This document shows positions 47,331 to 60,300 of a stretch of DNA of 64,000 nucleotides, one piece after another (positions within the stretch are counted from its first letter, which is position 1; each line of letters begins with the position of its first letter). Position numbers and translations under genes: made by a program. This DNA is from Carposina sasakii (lineage: Eukaryota > Arthropoda > Insecta > Lepidoptera > Carposinidae). Below the pieces are notes generated by a model. It saw nothing but the letters and a program-made list of their open reading frames with translations, had not been told where the DNA came from and ran no database searches. The stretch lies in assembly GCA_014607495.2 (NCBI GenBank), contig CP053161.1, positions 9,867,115-9,931,114 on the forward strand, in the 5' to 3' direction.

Positions 47331-49343
47331 TTAATGTGCTTCCAGACTTGAAAACAAGTGGAAAATTGCCTTGCTAACTATTGGTCCTACATTTCTACTG
47401 TGTTCTCCATGTTTTAAGTTAGCTAACAAGGTTTCACCATCCTTCTTGGTGCAAGTCTTGTACGTTTGTATTAGCTTGAATGGAGTTTCATACACACTAG
47501 TAATAGCTAAAGCTTTTTCTACAGAAACACCTTTTAACTGTAAGAGTAATTTTATGAATGTCTCAGTTACTGTAAGAGCTCTGCTTTTGGATGATGATTT
47601 ATTGAAAAATTTGAATGTCATTAACTGGTCACCATGAGGTTCACTTTCACTGCCCTTTAGATGGCAATCCTGAAACAAAAAAATATTTGATACAATGATG
47701 GAATAGAATAGGAGCCAGCCATTAGATATTTACCTACAACTAGTTTAATTAGTATACATACCATGTATTTCATAGTAAGTCTTTTAGACATAATAGCTAA
47801 GAATCTGACTGTGTTATTTAAAGAATCAGTTATATTGATTTTAAACCCATCTTGCACTCTAGTATTTGCCAAAGCTTGTTTTAATGATGGCATTGGCAGA
47901 CCAACATGTGTATTTTTCCCATAATTTTCAATTAGATAAATAACATTTTTGAGACCACATTTTCTCAACCTAAATTTTTGTTCATGAAATCTGCCATCTT
48001 TAATACTAGCTCCTAAATCATCCATCCTTTTTCTTTCAATGATGTAAGGAAGCACCAACTCTTGCTCTTTATTAGTTTTATGTCTGGCAATCCATGTAAA
48101 ATCTCCAACTTTCAAACTCCTGTATTCATGTTTTAAATGAGGATATTTGTTGAACTGGACCACAGTGATGTCATTTTTCTTGGTCACTCTGAAAAAGTAT
48201 TGGAATTTTATAAGAATCACTCTATTTTAATGCCAGCATGTACTCTTATTTTCTTATTTGTAATCTGCTGCTTCAATCAATATCCAATTATATATTTGGG
48301 CAAACATGAGATGGAAGTTACCTGTCTGCTAATACTAATGGAGGGAATTCAAATGATAAGATATATACATACCCACTTGTTTCATTTTTGTCTATAAGTA
48401 AAATTATCTCAAAAGAGCCAGCAGGCATATCAATTACTAGTATGTTCTCTTTCTCAGAATCATTTAATTTTGGCGATGAAGTTATTGTTTCAGTATCAGT
48501 TGCTGAACTTGGGACATTATCAAAAATTATATCATTAGCTGTTGGTATAACTTTATACTCATTTATGAGATCACTTGCTAACTTTTGACCTTCATCAGTT
48601 AGAGAGAAAATGGGTTTTTTCTTTCTTGCTTTATTTACCAATCCTTTTGAGATTAGTCTTGGCATATTTGACCATGCAGTATAAAATGAATTAGGTTTAG
48701 GCCTCAAGAAAGATTCTTTACTATATTTTTGGGCTCTTTCTATCAAGTCTTCTTTTGGCAGACCAATGTTATTAGGATTTTCTATAGAATGTTCAAAAAG
48801 AACTTTCAGAATTGCATAAGTGCCCGACTCATAAGCAGGCTTATAAGGTTTAGATTGTTTCTTCTTAGGTTTATTTTTATCAGAATCTGTGCTCTTATAA
48901 CTAAGAGAATTATCACTTACACCCCCTGCTTGGGAGCTAGCTTGAGATGAATTCAATGAGTGTTGATTGTCTTCATTCAACTTATGTTTACCTGTCTCCA
49001 GAGGCTCACTCTGGTCAGTTCTTTTTAATAAATCTGTGCAATCTTCATTATGATTATCTGAGACAATACCTTGAATAGTGTTTGTAGAGCAGTCTAAATT
49101 CTTATCTATATAAATACATAGTTTTCTATTAAAACCTTTTAACATAGCACAATCGGCTCCCCTTGCTAGAGGCAATGGATATTTCGATAGGGAAGTCAAA
49201 GCCTCTTTTAACATTGGTTCAAGTTTACTATTGTTCAGTTTAGCTTCATTGTACACTATAGCAAGCAAATCTTCTATTTTCTTATTAGGACGTGTATATT
49301 TAAAAGTAATTCTCTCGCCTTCAGTTAAATTTGACTTTTCCAT
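47331..49343 (-). CDS. MUS81: MUS81 structure-specific endonuclease subunit
   Basis: Three exons on the minus strand: 49343-48373, 48188-47762 and 47669-47331. Splice sites are GT-AG and the phases agree, giving 578 residues (human 551). The N-terminal helix-hairpin-helix region is recognisable (KEALTSLSKYPLPLARGADC). A charged Ser/Lys linker follows, then a winged-helix-like segment (SFYTAWSNMPRLISKGLV). The XPF-type nuclease fold has Asp318 in LLIDKNET, Gly352-Asp353 in KVGDFTWIAR, and the signature ERKRMDD at residues 375-381, so the active site is intact. The C-terminal (HhH)2 region is in exon 3 (GVSVEKALAITSVY). With EME1/MMS4 it cleaves 3'-flap, fork and nicked Holliday junction DNA in the nucleus. 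The gene is divergent from CTR9 and convergent with CD164. Confidence 0.95.
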
Positions 49344-49679
49344 TATATGACTAGTAGACTAAGATAATCTTCAAACTATCATCTTCTCTGTGCATAGATT
49401 GGATTATTTTATGGAACTGAAGACGCTCTTATTGGTACAATAAGTTTCAGTTAGTTATTATAGGCTTATCGTAAGTAGACATTTATTTCTGAAATACCAA
49501 TCAGAAAGGCAAAACCACTTATAGTAACCTGTACCGACGACTGTTCTTACGTCGTCGTCGTACCATATTAGCTATTTATAATGTATTTTTCCTGAGGTTT
49601 AGGTATGTTTTATAATTTCATTCACACATTCGTTTTATTTCGCTAAAAAAAATTAAAAAAGCGGTACATATTTATGTAC

Positions 49680-50172
49680 CAGTGTTGGCAACCTAGAATG
49701 ATGCGCTGATCGTACATTTTTCGTACCTGACGAAAAATTATCGTATACTTTTGAACGACATAAAAAAAACGTTAATTATTAATAAAATAGATATTATTAC
49801 GAACTTATATTGCGCTCAGCCGCTCGTCATGTCCTTTTTCGAATTTTATGATTTTCACATGGGTACATTGCGTACAAATGGCGCGAAAATTTGTGTGTTT
49901 CAAAAGTTTTACAAAAACAAAATGGCTCCAAAGTTGATCAGTCGATTATTAAATTTATTCATGAACACATAAATTGACAAAATATGTAATATTCAACGAG
50001 ATATATATTTATATATTTCTTATCTATATATGAGTGAACGAAACTATCGAAATCCATTACAATTCGAAAATTATCGTACATTTGTGTACGATAATGAATC
50101 GCAATCGTACATCGTACGCTGGTATCAAATTATCGTGCATGTACGATAATTATCGTACGATTGCCAACACTG
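49680..50172. mobile_element. hAT-type MITE in the MUS81-CTR9 interval
   Basis: Ends CAGTGTTGGCAA and TTGCCAACACTG are perfect 12-bp inverted repeats. The flanks TTATGTAC (49672-49679) and GTATGTAC (50173-50180) agree at 7 of 8 bases, as expected for an aged hAT target duplication. The subterminal regions contain many CGTAC/GTACG and ATTATCGTAC motifs. 493 bp with no recognisable transposase; the 73-codon ORF at 49751 has no family resemblance. Confidence 0.85.
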
Positions 50173-50199
50173 GTATGTACCAAAGAATATACTTACTCC

Positions 50200-51265
50200 A
50201 TTTTTTTTTGTTTAGTTTATCCCGAAGGAAAGGCAAGGGGAACTAAGCCCATACAGCCATTGTCTTTAGTAAATGATTTCTGAATTTATGATGGATGATA
50301 ATGATGATGATGAATGGAAACGTCGGGAAAATCCTCAAAAATAAGTGTAAAGTTAGTCAAAATGAAAAATTATTGCAGAAACAACTTACATCCGCCCATG
50401 AAGAGATCGTAATCCGGCTAAAGTTTTATTCGGCTTACCTGCGTATAAAACCATGCACACGCACTAGCTTTACATCACAAGTAATCAAAATATAGCTCAT
50501 CTACCAGAAAACATCACTTTACGATCACATACAAGCCATTTACAAATAATTTTTGATTTTCACAAGAAAATTACACCCGCACCCTTCTAGCTTTTCCAGC
50601 CGAATCCAAAAAACTTTACAACACAATTTTTTTTTATTTGTTTAGTTTATCCCGAAGGAAAGGCAAGGGGAACTATGCTCATACAGATGGCTGTAAAGAC
50701 AATGGTGTCTTTAATAAATGATTTCTGAATTTGTGATGGATGATAATGATGATGATGAATGGAAACGCCAGTATAATCCTCAAGAACAAGTGTAAAATTA
50801 GTCAAAATCAAAAATGATTGCTGAAGATCGTATTCCGACTAAAGTTTTATTCAGCTTACCTTAAAAGCTGGAAGGGAGCGGGTGTAATTTTCTTGTGAAA
50901 ATCAAAAAATTTTTGTAAATAGCTTGCATGTGTCCGTAAAGTGATGTTTTCTGATAGATAAGTTATATTTTGATCACTTGTGATATGAATCTAGTGCGTG
51001 TGCATGGTTTTATACGCAGGTAAGCCGAGTAAAACTTTAGCCGGATTACGATCTCTTCATGGGCGCATTTAAGTTGTTTCTGCAATAATTTTTCATTTTG
51101 AGTAACTTTACACTTGTTCTTGAGGATTATCCCGACGTTTCCATTCATCATCATCATTATCATCCATCATAAATTCAGAAATCATTTACTAAAGACAATG
51201 GCTGTATGGGCTTAGTTCCCCTTGCCTTTCCTTCGGGATAAACTAAATAAAAAAATAAAAAAAGG
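50200..51265. mobile_element. Composite foldback element upstream of CTR9
   Basis: The left arm (50200-50606) and right arm (50872-51265, inverted) both begin with a T-rich run, then TTTAGTTTATCCCGAAGGAA and AGGCAAGGGGAACTA. They match for nearly 400 bp. A third, partial and more diverged copy (about 50630-50870) sits between them in the same orientation as the left arm. Each arm contains ATGATGGATGATAATGATGA. The mirrored 66-codon ORFs on the two strands are products of the repeat, not genes. The right edge is about 100 bp from the CTR9 start codon. Confidence 0.75.
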
Positions 51266-51360
51266 AACACATCAAGTATGTATGTACGAATTTTCTGTTA
51301 AAATGAAAGTGTTCAGTTAATTTATATATTATTGGAAACCTACGACTAATAACAGTCAAA

Positions 51361-54300
51361 ATGTCGCTTACGCTCGAAATACCGTTGATGAGCACTGACG
51401 AGGTAAGTTATATTAGCGAAGTACCTATTTTAATTTGTTGTGGAAGTCAGTCATTATTTAACTTGCTTTATCTTTGTTTTTACAGGTGATTGAGTTGGAT
51501 CCAGAACAATTACCATCCGGAGATGAAGTTCTTAGTATCTTACAGCAAGAGCGATCACAGCTCAATGTCTGGATCAATGTTGCTGTAAGTATTCATAACC
51601 TACAATTTGTAATCATTACAATTATTTATAAAGTTCAATAGTATATTTCAACATTAACTGTAAATACTTTAAGCATTCAATTACATAGGTACCTCACATA
51701 CCTAATACAATATTAACGTTAATCTAAATTTTCAGCTTGCATATTATAAGCAGAAGAAAATTGAGGACTTCCTCACAATATTGGAGGCGTCTCGTGTGGA
51801 TGCCAACATTGACTATCGAGATTTTGAAAGGGATCAAATGAGGGCCCTTGACATGCTCGCAGCTTATTATGTGCAAGAGGCCAATAAAGAGAAGTCGAAA
51901 GACAAGAAAAAAGAGCTGTTTACTAAAGCAACTCTCTTGTACACTATGGCGGATAAGATAATTATGTATGATCAAGTAAGTTGCTACATACTAAAATTGT
52001 CTAATACATAGATAAAACTATGATTAAGATAAAATTTTAGAACATCCTACATAGGCAAAAATCTATTCAAATTACAGCACTTTAGGGTTAACTACCAGTG
52101 CTACTATCATACTGCAACTTGTGCTTCTTTAATCAGCAGTAATGGAATACTGCTAGCAGCACCCACTACTGTCAATAAAATTTGAACTTTCAACCAAATA
52201 GAACTTTTTGCTACTATACTCCACATAGATTATTCACTATGTAGTGTGTGAAAAAAAAAATTAGTTTGAACAATATTCAAATTATATTGGAATAACACGG
52301 TGTTAGTATGTTTATTAATCAATAATATAGATATAACTTAGCTGTATCTACACTTCTTCCTCAGCTAAACTTTCAATCAATGTGGTTACAAGACTTGAAA
52401 CAAATTATTACTGTCATATTTTTTAACATAAGTAACATATTCACAAACACACACATTCACACACTTCACAACACATTGACCTAACCCCACACTAAGATCC
52501 CTAAGGTCTTGTGTCGTGGGTACTAGGCAACGGTATATAAATACATAGATAAGTATGTAAACATCCATGACTCGGAAACAAATATTTACTTATACATAAA
52601 ATATTTACTTTCTAGAACCATCTTCTTGGACGTGCATACTTCTGTCTATTAGAAGGTGATAAAATGGAACAAGCAGACACACAATTCAACTTTGTGCTGA
52701 ATCAGCTGCCCAACAATGTACCCTCTTTACTCGGTAAAGCATGTATTGCCTTTAATCGTAAAGACTACAGAGGGGCCCTAGCGTTCTATAAGAAAGCTCT
52801 GAGAACAAACCCAGACAGCCCCGCGGCATTGCGCTTGGGAATGGGACATTGTTTTATGAAGCTCAACAATCAGGAAAAAGCTAGGTATGTTGAAATGCAA
52901 TTAATGCAATATATGTACTTATTTTGGTGTTGCAAGATCATTGCATTATATGACTAAAGGTTTGATATTTGTTGGTATATAGAAATTTAAGAAGTCTTGA
53001 CAATATGAGCTTATTGGCCTATGTATTTGTCCTTGTATATCTTTATTAGTAAGAAAGATATCTCAGCTTGAGGGTGTGCAGGGGGAAATAATGTGTCTAG
53101 TGAATTGGAATTAACTATGCTTAAAGTTCTGTAACTAATTATACCATTGGTATCCAGATAAACCTAACCGGTTTTGCTATAATCATGCTATCTATGTAAA
53201 ACATTGAAATTAATAAATTTAATAAAAATCTTTTCCCTTATAACTAAAACTATCTTCTGTGACACTATTTCTTTATTTATGATCAGTTTTAAAAATGTTT
53301 TAATATGTGCCTGTATTTGTAATCACTATGATTTTATGGTAATATTAATGGGTTTATTGAAATCATTACATATTTGTAAAATTTGTGCCTGAAAGCAGGT
53401 GTACAGGGTAGGTTCACCTTCACCATCTGGGGCTTAGTAGGCTTACTGAGGAAAACTGCCCAACCTCTGTGGGGTATAGGCATGGCTATATGTATAATAA
53501 TAATAATAATAATTTATCTCAGAAAAATAATTCCATAATCACATTTAATACATATACAAATTAATAATAATGAATAGTATAATATATTATAATAATAGTA
53601 TAATGTACTTTACTTACTTATGTATTTTCAGAATGGCATTTGAAAGAGCATTGCAATTAGATCCCCAGTGTGTGGGCGCACTAGTGGGCCTCTCTATTTT
53701 GAAGCTTAATCTACAGGAGAATGAGTCCAACAAGATGGCAGTCATCATGCTGTCCAAGGCCTATGCAATTGATCCAAAAAATCCCATGGTGTTGAATCAT
53801 TTGGCCAACCACTTCTTTTTTAAAAAGGTGACTATTTCATATTACAATATCAGACATAAAAAGTCCTAGCACATAGACCTCCCCCACAATTTTATGATTT
53901 AAACTACTCATATCTTATACATAAATGTATCCTTTCCTTACAAATTATAATGCGACAATAATCTGTCTGTCTGTCGCGTTTTTCAAGCCAAAACTACTGA
54001 ACTAACATAGAAGTACAAAGGTCTAGCCTAACCCAGTGAAAGAGCATACATAATAATAATAATATAAGAGGCCTTTTATTCCAAATAAAAAAATACATAA
54101 ATTAACATAATAAAATTTATAAAATACCTGAAATCTAATGGAGAACCCATTTGTGGGCAAAGGCCTCCTCCAACGCGTGCCACTCGGCCCTATCTCTTGC
54201 CAACCTAGTCCAAGTCCCGCCTGCAAGTTCTGTGATGTCGCTCCATCGGCGTCTGGGGCGACCACGGGGTCGCTTCTCCTTTCGAGGCCACCAAAGGAGC

Positions 54301-57300
54301 AAGCGTTCACTTCAGCGTCCATCTGGTGCACGAGCCACGTGACCAGCCCACCTCCATTTGTGTCTGCAAACTAGCTCAGCAGCATCTTTTAGCTTAATTT
54401 TGTGTTGAATGTCAGTTTTACGCACTTTTTTAATCAGTCTAAAGCCTAGCATACTTCTTTCCATTTTTCTTTGGAATATTCGTATTTTCTTAATTAGTGC
54501 CTTTGTCAATGTCCAACACTGGCAGCCATGAAGTAGTAACGGTAAGATGGTGTTATCAAATGCTCTCTTTTTAATCTTATTGAAATTTTTGGATTTAAAT
54601 ATGTGTTTAACAGCCCAGTATTTACTCCATGCCATTTTAATTCGTCGTTCTACTTCTCTCGTTGTTTGGCTTTCGAAATTTAAGAAAGGGCATACATAGG
54701 CTACTTTATATAGCAGAAAAAGAACTCTCTGTTTTTCTGTGGTCCACAAGAATAAAACTGAAAATGTACTTACACTGTTATTTTTCTTACACATCTAAAA
54801 TATTTCTAAACAGGACTACAACAAAGTGCAGCACTTAGCACTTCACGCCTTCCACAACACAGAGAATGAAGCGATGAGAGCGGAGAGCTGTCACCACTTG
54901 GCCCGAGCGTTCCACGCTCAAGGTGACTGCGATCAGGCGTTCCAGTATTACTACCAGGCGACGCAGTTTGCCCCGGCCAACTTTGTACTGCCTCATTATG
55001 GACTTGGACAGATGTATATTTACAGAGGTGATACTGAGAATGTAAGTACATATCTACATACAGATGAGGCTGTGTTTCCAAAATTTAAAATTTTCCTATT
55101 GAAAAAGACAGACATGTCTAATGTATAATACTACTTTTAGTTTATATTTAATAGAATAGACCACATTTGCATAATGATCTGTTAAAACCTTACTTCACAG
55201 GCTGCACAATGCTTCGAGAAAGTTCTAAAAGCGCAGCCAGGAAATTACGAGACAATGAAGATATTAGGCTCCCTATATGCAAATTCTCCATCCCAGTCGA
55301 AAAGGGATATCGCTCGGCAACACTTGAAGAAGGTTACTGAACAGTTTCCCGATGATGTGGAGGCTTGGATTGAGTTGGCGCAAATTTTGGAGCAGAATGA
55401 TTTACAAGTAAGTCTGCAATGAGTCATTACATGTAAATACCAACACAATATCAACACAAATAGTTAAGTCAAGGCTTGGTAACTGGAATGATATCTCCAA
55501 GCCATTTGGGTTTATAATGAGTGATGCAACGAGCTTTGAAATTCTAAATTATTGTACTAATTTTGGAAAACAATTAAGCAGTAATGATATTGTGATACTA
55601 AGTGTAGGAAGTAATGATAAAAACCCTCAAATTTTGCATAACAACCTTTGTCTGATATTGAATAGCTTAAACAAGGCCACCGTTTATTTGATACCTGTCA
55701 ATAAGAGCAGCTACCTGAACAAATACATTTTGAATACTAACTTAAAACTATGGGCTTCATACCTTCCAAATTGCTTGTTTTTAAACTCTGATTTGACTGA
55801 TATGACTGGGAGGAGCTTTGTAAGACTTGTTTGCAACCGGGTAAACTTTTTAATTGACTGTGCTGACTATGAAAACCAATTTGTTAATCCAAAATCAATT
55901 CGCGATAGATTGAAATTAATAAAGATGCATCGTAACAAAAATAGTTTAAACCGTGATACACAAATAGTAAAGGGCAACCCTAAAATAGGCACTATTCCAT
56001 ACTACTTTACATCTAAGAAGCGCTTATGCTCTTCTCAAATAACAGATGAAACAAAGAACGGTATTGAAAGTGGTATAGACTTTTTTCGTTCCCAATGAGT
56101 TTGTTGTCTTCCACCAGAATATCCAGGGACTGTTATCGAAAATACCATTGTTGGAAGTTGTTCTATCAGATCTTGCTCCTAAAATAGATCCTGATATTTT
56201 ATGTTTCACTGAAACTTTTGTTAAATCGGGAGACGAGCGCAATATACAAATGAGAAACTACGAACTAATTTCCAGCTATTCACGTAATAAAAAAAGAGGA
56301 GGCTCATGTATAATGGTGAAAAAGGGTATTCCCTTCAAATGCATTAACAACTTTGATGATCTTGCTGTGGACTCATTCTTTGAATGTTGTTCTGCGCTTA
56401 TTCCACATAGTAATATATTGATCGTTTGTATATATAGAACTCCTAAAAAGCTAAAAAGACTCTGTAATTACTTTCTTAACAGGCTGGAGAGTTTACTGCA
56501 CAAATATTCACTGAAATATCCTAGAAAGAAATTGGTTATAGTAGGAGATATTAATATTAACACACTTGTAGAAGACTATTCCTCGAAATACCTTAAGGAT
56601 ATAATAAAAAATCATTGTTTGAACCAACATATACATGTGCCAACCAGGGAACAGTCATGCATTGATCATATTTTAAGTAATATTGAAAATGCTAATGCAA
56701 TCGTACTCCCCCTTGGACTATCTGATCACAACACGGCTCAATTACTTGAATTTAAGGTAAAAATAAAAAAAAGGATACCTAGTTTGATATTTGTATTCAA
56801 ACGGTCCTATTCCCGTGAGAATATTTTGAAATTCCGGAACCATTTAAACAATATGACGTTTTCTACCGTATTTGAGGAACCAGACCTAAATACAGCATTT
56901 AATACCTTTTATGACCAATTCTGTCTATTTTATAGACTTTGTTTCCCAGTAAATTTAGTCAGAATTAATACTAAACCTTATTTAAACTGGATAACTAAAG
57001 GTCTTCGTAAAAGTTGTAAAACCAAAGTAAATCTCCGTTATAAGTACTATACAAGGAAAACAATACAAAATAAGAATAATTATTTGACATATAATAAGAT
57101 TTTAAAGAAATGTATAATAGGGGCAAAAAAAATTACCAACAATAAATATGTAACGAATAGCCAGAACATTGTTAAGTCTACGTGGAATGTTATTAACGGC
57201 GAATTAGGTACTACAAACATGGACAGATACATTGACGAAATTAACACAAACAATACAAATATTTCTAACCCAATTAAAATTGCTGACTATTTCAATAATT

Positions 57301-60300
57301 ATTTTATTAATTTAACAAATAAGACAAATAATAATATTTTATACACTAATTCGACAAAAAATCTTAACAATTCAATATATTTGACGCCAATTGATGAAAG
57401 ATATATAATTAAGACTATAACTATGCTAAACAATACTAAGTCTGAGGGATATGATAATATCTGCACCAAGGTCATAAAGGAATGTAAAGTTGAAATTAGC
57501 TCTGTACTCACGTATCTAATTAATCTGTCAATGGAATCGGGCGTTTTTCCAGAGAAACTCAAGCATACTATTGTAAAACCATTGTTTAAAAGAGGGAATA
57601 GATTGCTGGCAGAAAATTATCGCCCAATTGCAATTATTCCTATATTTTCAAAAATCTTTGAAAGGGTTTTGCATGACAAAATTATGACATTTTTTACGAA
57701 GTATAATATAATTAAGCCAGAACAATTTGGATTCCAGAAAAAAAAATCTACTTCACTAGCCACATTCAACTTAATGAAATATATTTTAGAGTACACTAAT
57801 AATAAATTATACACCACAGTATTATTTTTTGATATGTCTAATGCCTTTGACTTTGTCTCACATGAACTATTACTAAGCAAGTTGAACCACAATGGAATAA
57901 GAGGGCCTGCTCTTAGCTTGTTAAAAACATATCTGGAGGATAGACAGCAATATGTCGAAGTGATTCAACTGAATAAGAAAAATTATTCTCAGACCTATAG
58001 ATCCTTGCCTCTTACAAATAAATTCGGAGTTCCCCAGGGAAGTGTCCTTGGACCGTTGTTGTTTCTTTTATATATTAACGACCTACCAGAAATAATTGAA
58101 CACAAAAGTATTTTATTTGCGGATGACATATCAGTAGTTGTAACCTCCAACAAAGACATACCATTTAGTGACCACGAATTAAATATAAATAATACATTGA
58201 CATCTATAATTAATTGGCTAGACAAAAATAACTTACATATAAATATTAATAAAAGCAAATTCATTAATTTTAATAGTTTAAATGATAAATTGAATATAAA
58301 TTATAATGGTCAATGCCTTACAGGGGTGAATAATACATTATTTCTTGGCATCAATATAAATCAAGAACTAACCTGGAGGGAACAAATTGATACAATATGC
58401 AACAAAATCAATAGATTTACTTTTGCATTGCATAACTTAACTAAAATTGCCTCAAAACAAACGGCTATTACTGCCTATTATGCATACATAGAATCAATTC
58501 TACGATACGGCTTAATTATATGGGGGAACGGTACAAATGTAAAGGCGGTATTTATTGCACAGAAGAAATGCATAAGAGCCATTTGCGGATTGGCTCAAGA
58601 TGTGTCCTGTAGACCATACTTCAGAGAGATGGGTATTCTTCCACTTCCCTGCTTCTACATATACGAAGTATGTAAATTCGTTAAACAAAACATGAGTACC
58701 TACTTCGTTCAGTCCAAGGATGTTACAAAAAGGCCAAATAGATATCCTAACAAATTGGTACTCAACACTATACAGAGAACCGCTAGATTTCGGAAAAACT
58801 GTCTCTGTGTGTGCATAAAAATTTATAATAATATACCAGATCAAATTAAAGACCTGCCTATTAATAAGTTTAAAACTGTGTTGTTTCGGTGGCTTGTTCT
58901 AAGGACTTTTTACTCGATCGAAGAGTTCTATATCTGTAAAGACACTTTTTAAATGTATGTTTGCTCGGTCATGTGGTGCCTGTTTGTGTTAGACGGTGAC
59001 TTGTATTTAATTGTATTTTATTTATTCGTGGATTTGACATCTGATATTAATTTTATATTATTGTACTGTGTGAACTAAAATGTCTTCACTTAATTTTAAT
59101 TTAAATTTGCATGCCATATGTTTATGGCTGTATAGGATGTTTCCTGTTAACTATTTGACACCTTTTCTGTACCCTATACAAGAGCAAATAAACATATTCT
59201 ATTCTAAAAAAATAAATAGCCCTGTTCTACCTATCTGTATACTTATGTGATTAGGCTGTATGTTCTCCAAATAAAATAAAAATAAATTAAATTAACTTAT
59301 AATGCAAACAATTGTTTGCATTATAAGTTAACGGTTACTGAGTGAATGACAGTAGGTATAAAGTTTGACGAATTTACCTCAATTTGAATGCAACTAAAAA
59401 AATATTAAAATTAATAGTATTTGCTTTAGTTAGGACATCTATACATATAATAAAAATGTAAAGGATTGCTGTCTGTACATGAAGATATACAGGCTGATTT
59501 TTGGTCGTCAACGTTCCCGAAAACTACGGAATCTCCTCATCACCACGATCATTTTTCTCCATGGAAGCATACCTGGGAAGTGTCTGGTTTCCAAAATATT
59601 AGGGTCCAAAGTTGAGTAAATAGACTGCGTTTTCTGCATAAATGCACATTGACGCGTGTAGCAAGATTTTTTCACGAAAAATAATTAATATATGTCTATA
59701 AAAAAACTAACATAAACACTAGACACTATAAATTTCGCAAGATCAAGGAATTAAAAAAAAAAAAAATCCCAGCATTTTTTTGGCATAAACTTACTTTATT
59801 TCATGTATAGAATACGTACCCTTCGTTAAAGGTGGCCACAAAAAAATACCCTGTATAAGAAAAAATATTATAGTATATCTTTATCAACACAATATTACCC
59901 AAAACAATGATTTTTGGAATTTTTGTCTGTTTGTGTTTGTCTGTGCGTTTGTGCACGCTAAACTCAGAAACGGCTGAACCGATTGCGATGCAGTTTTCAT
60001 GAATGTATTGTGACAGGTCCCACTTAACATATAGGCTACTTTTTATCCCGGGAAAATGTTCTTATCCCGGATAATTTCGACATTTTTTTTTCTGTAGTCC
60101 ACGCGGACGGAGTCGCGGGCGTCCACTAGTTTTTAAATAAATTTAACAAGGTGGCTTTGATTTGTATTATTTTGATAACTGTTTGATCAAAAGTTGATTG
60201 CCAAAGCTTCCAGTCCCCTCCCCTCCACATAACTTTTTAGGTAGATCTCACCACCAATTACTGCTGTAGTTATTTTTTTAATTACTAGCTATACTAGCTA

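Larger units (their letters stand above)
55467..59219 (+). mobile_element. CR1/L2-like LINE in CTR9 intron 7
   Basis: A 5'-truncated non-LTR element of about 3.75 kb in the same orientation as CTR9. It carries the C-terminal part of ORF1, a full-length ORF2 and a 240-bp 3' UTR ending AATAAACATATTCTATTCTA plus a short A-run. AAATAG is present near both edges (55460s and 59214-59219) and may be a short target duplication. Boundaries are approximate. It accounts for most of the 5-kb intron. Confidence 0.8.

Noticed and set aside
50295..51163. Two near-identical 66-codon ORFs on opposite strands (50295-50495 and 50963-51163)
   Set aside because: They are mirror images in the arms of one foldback element; similarity comes from the repeat, and there is no family match or splice context.
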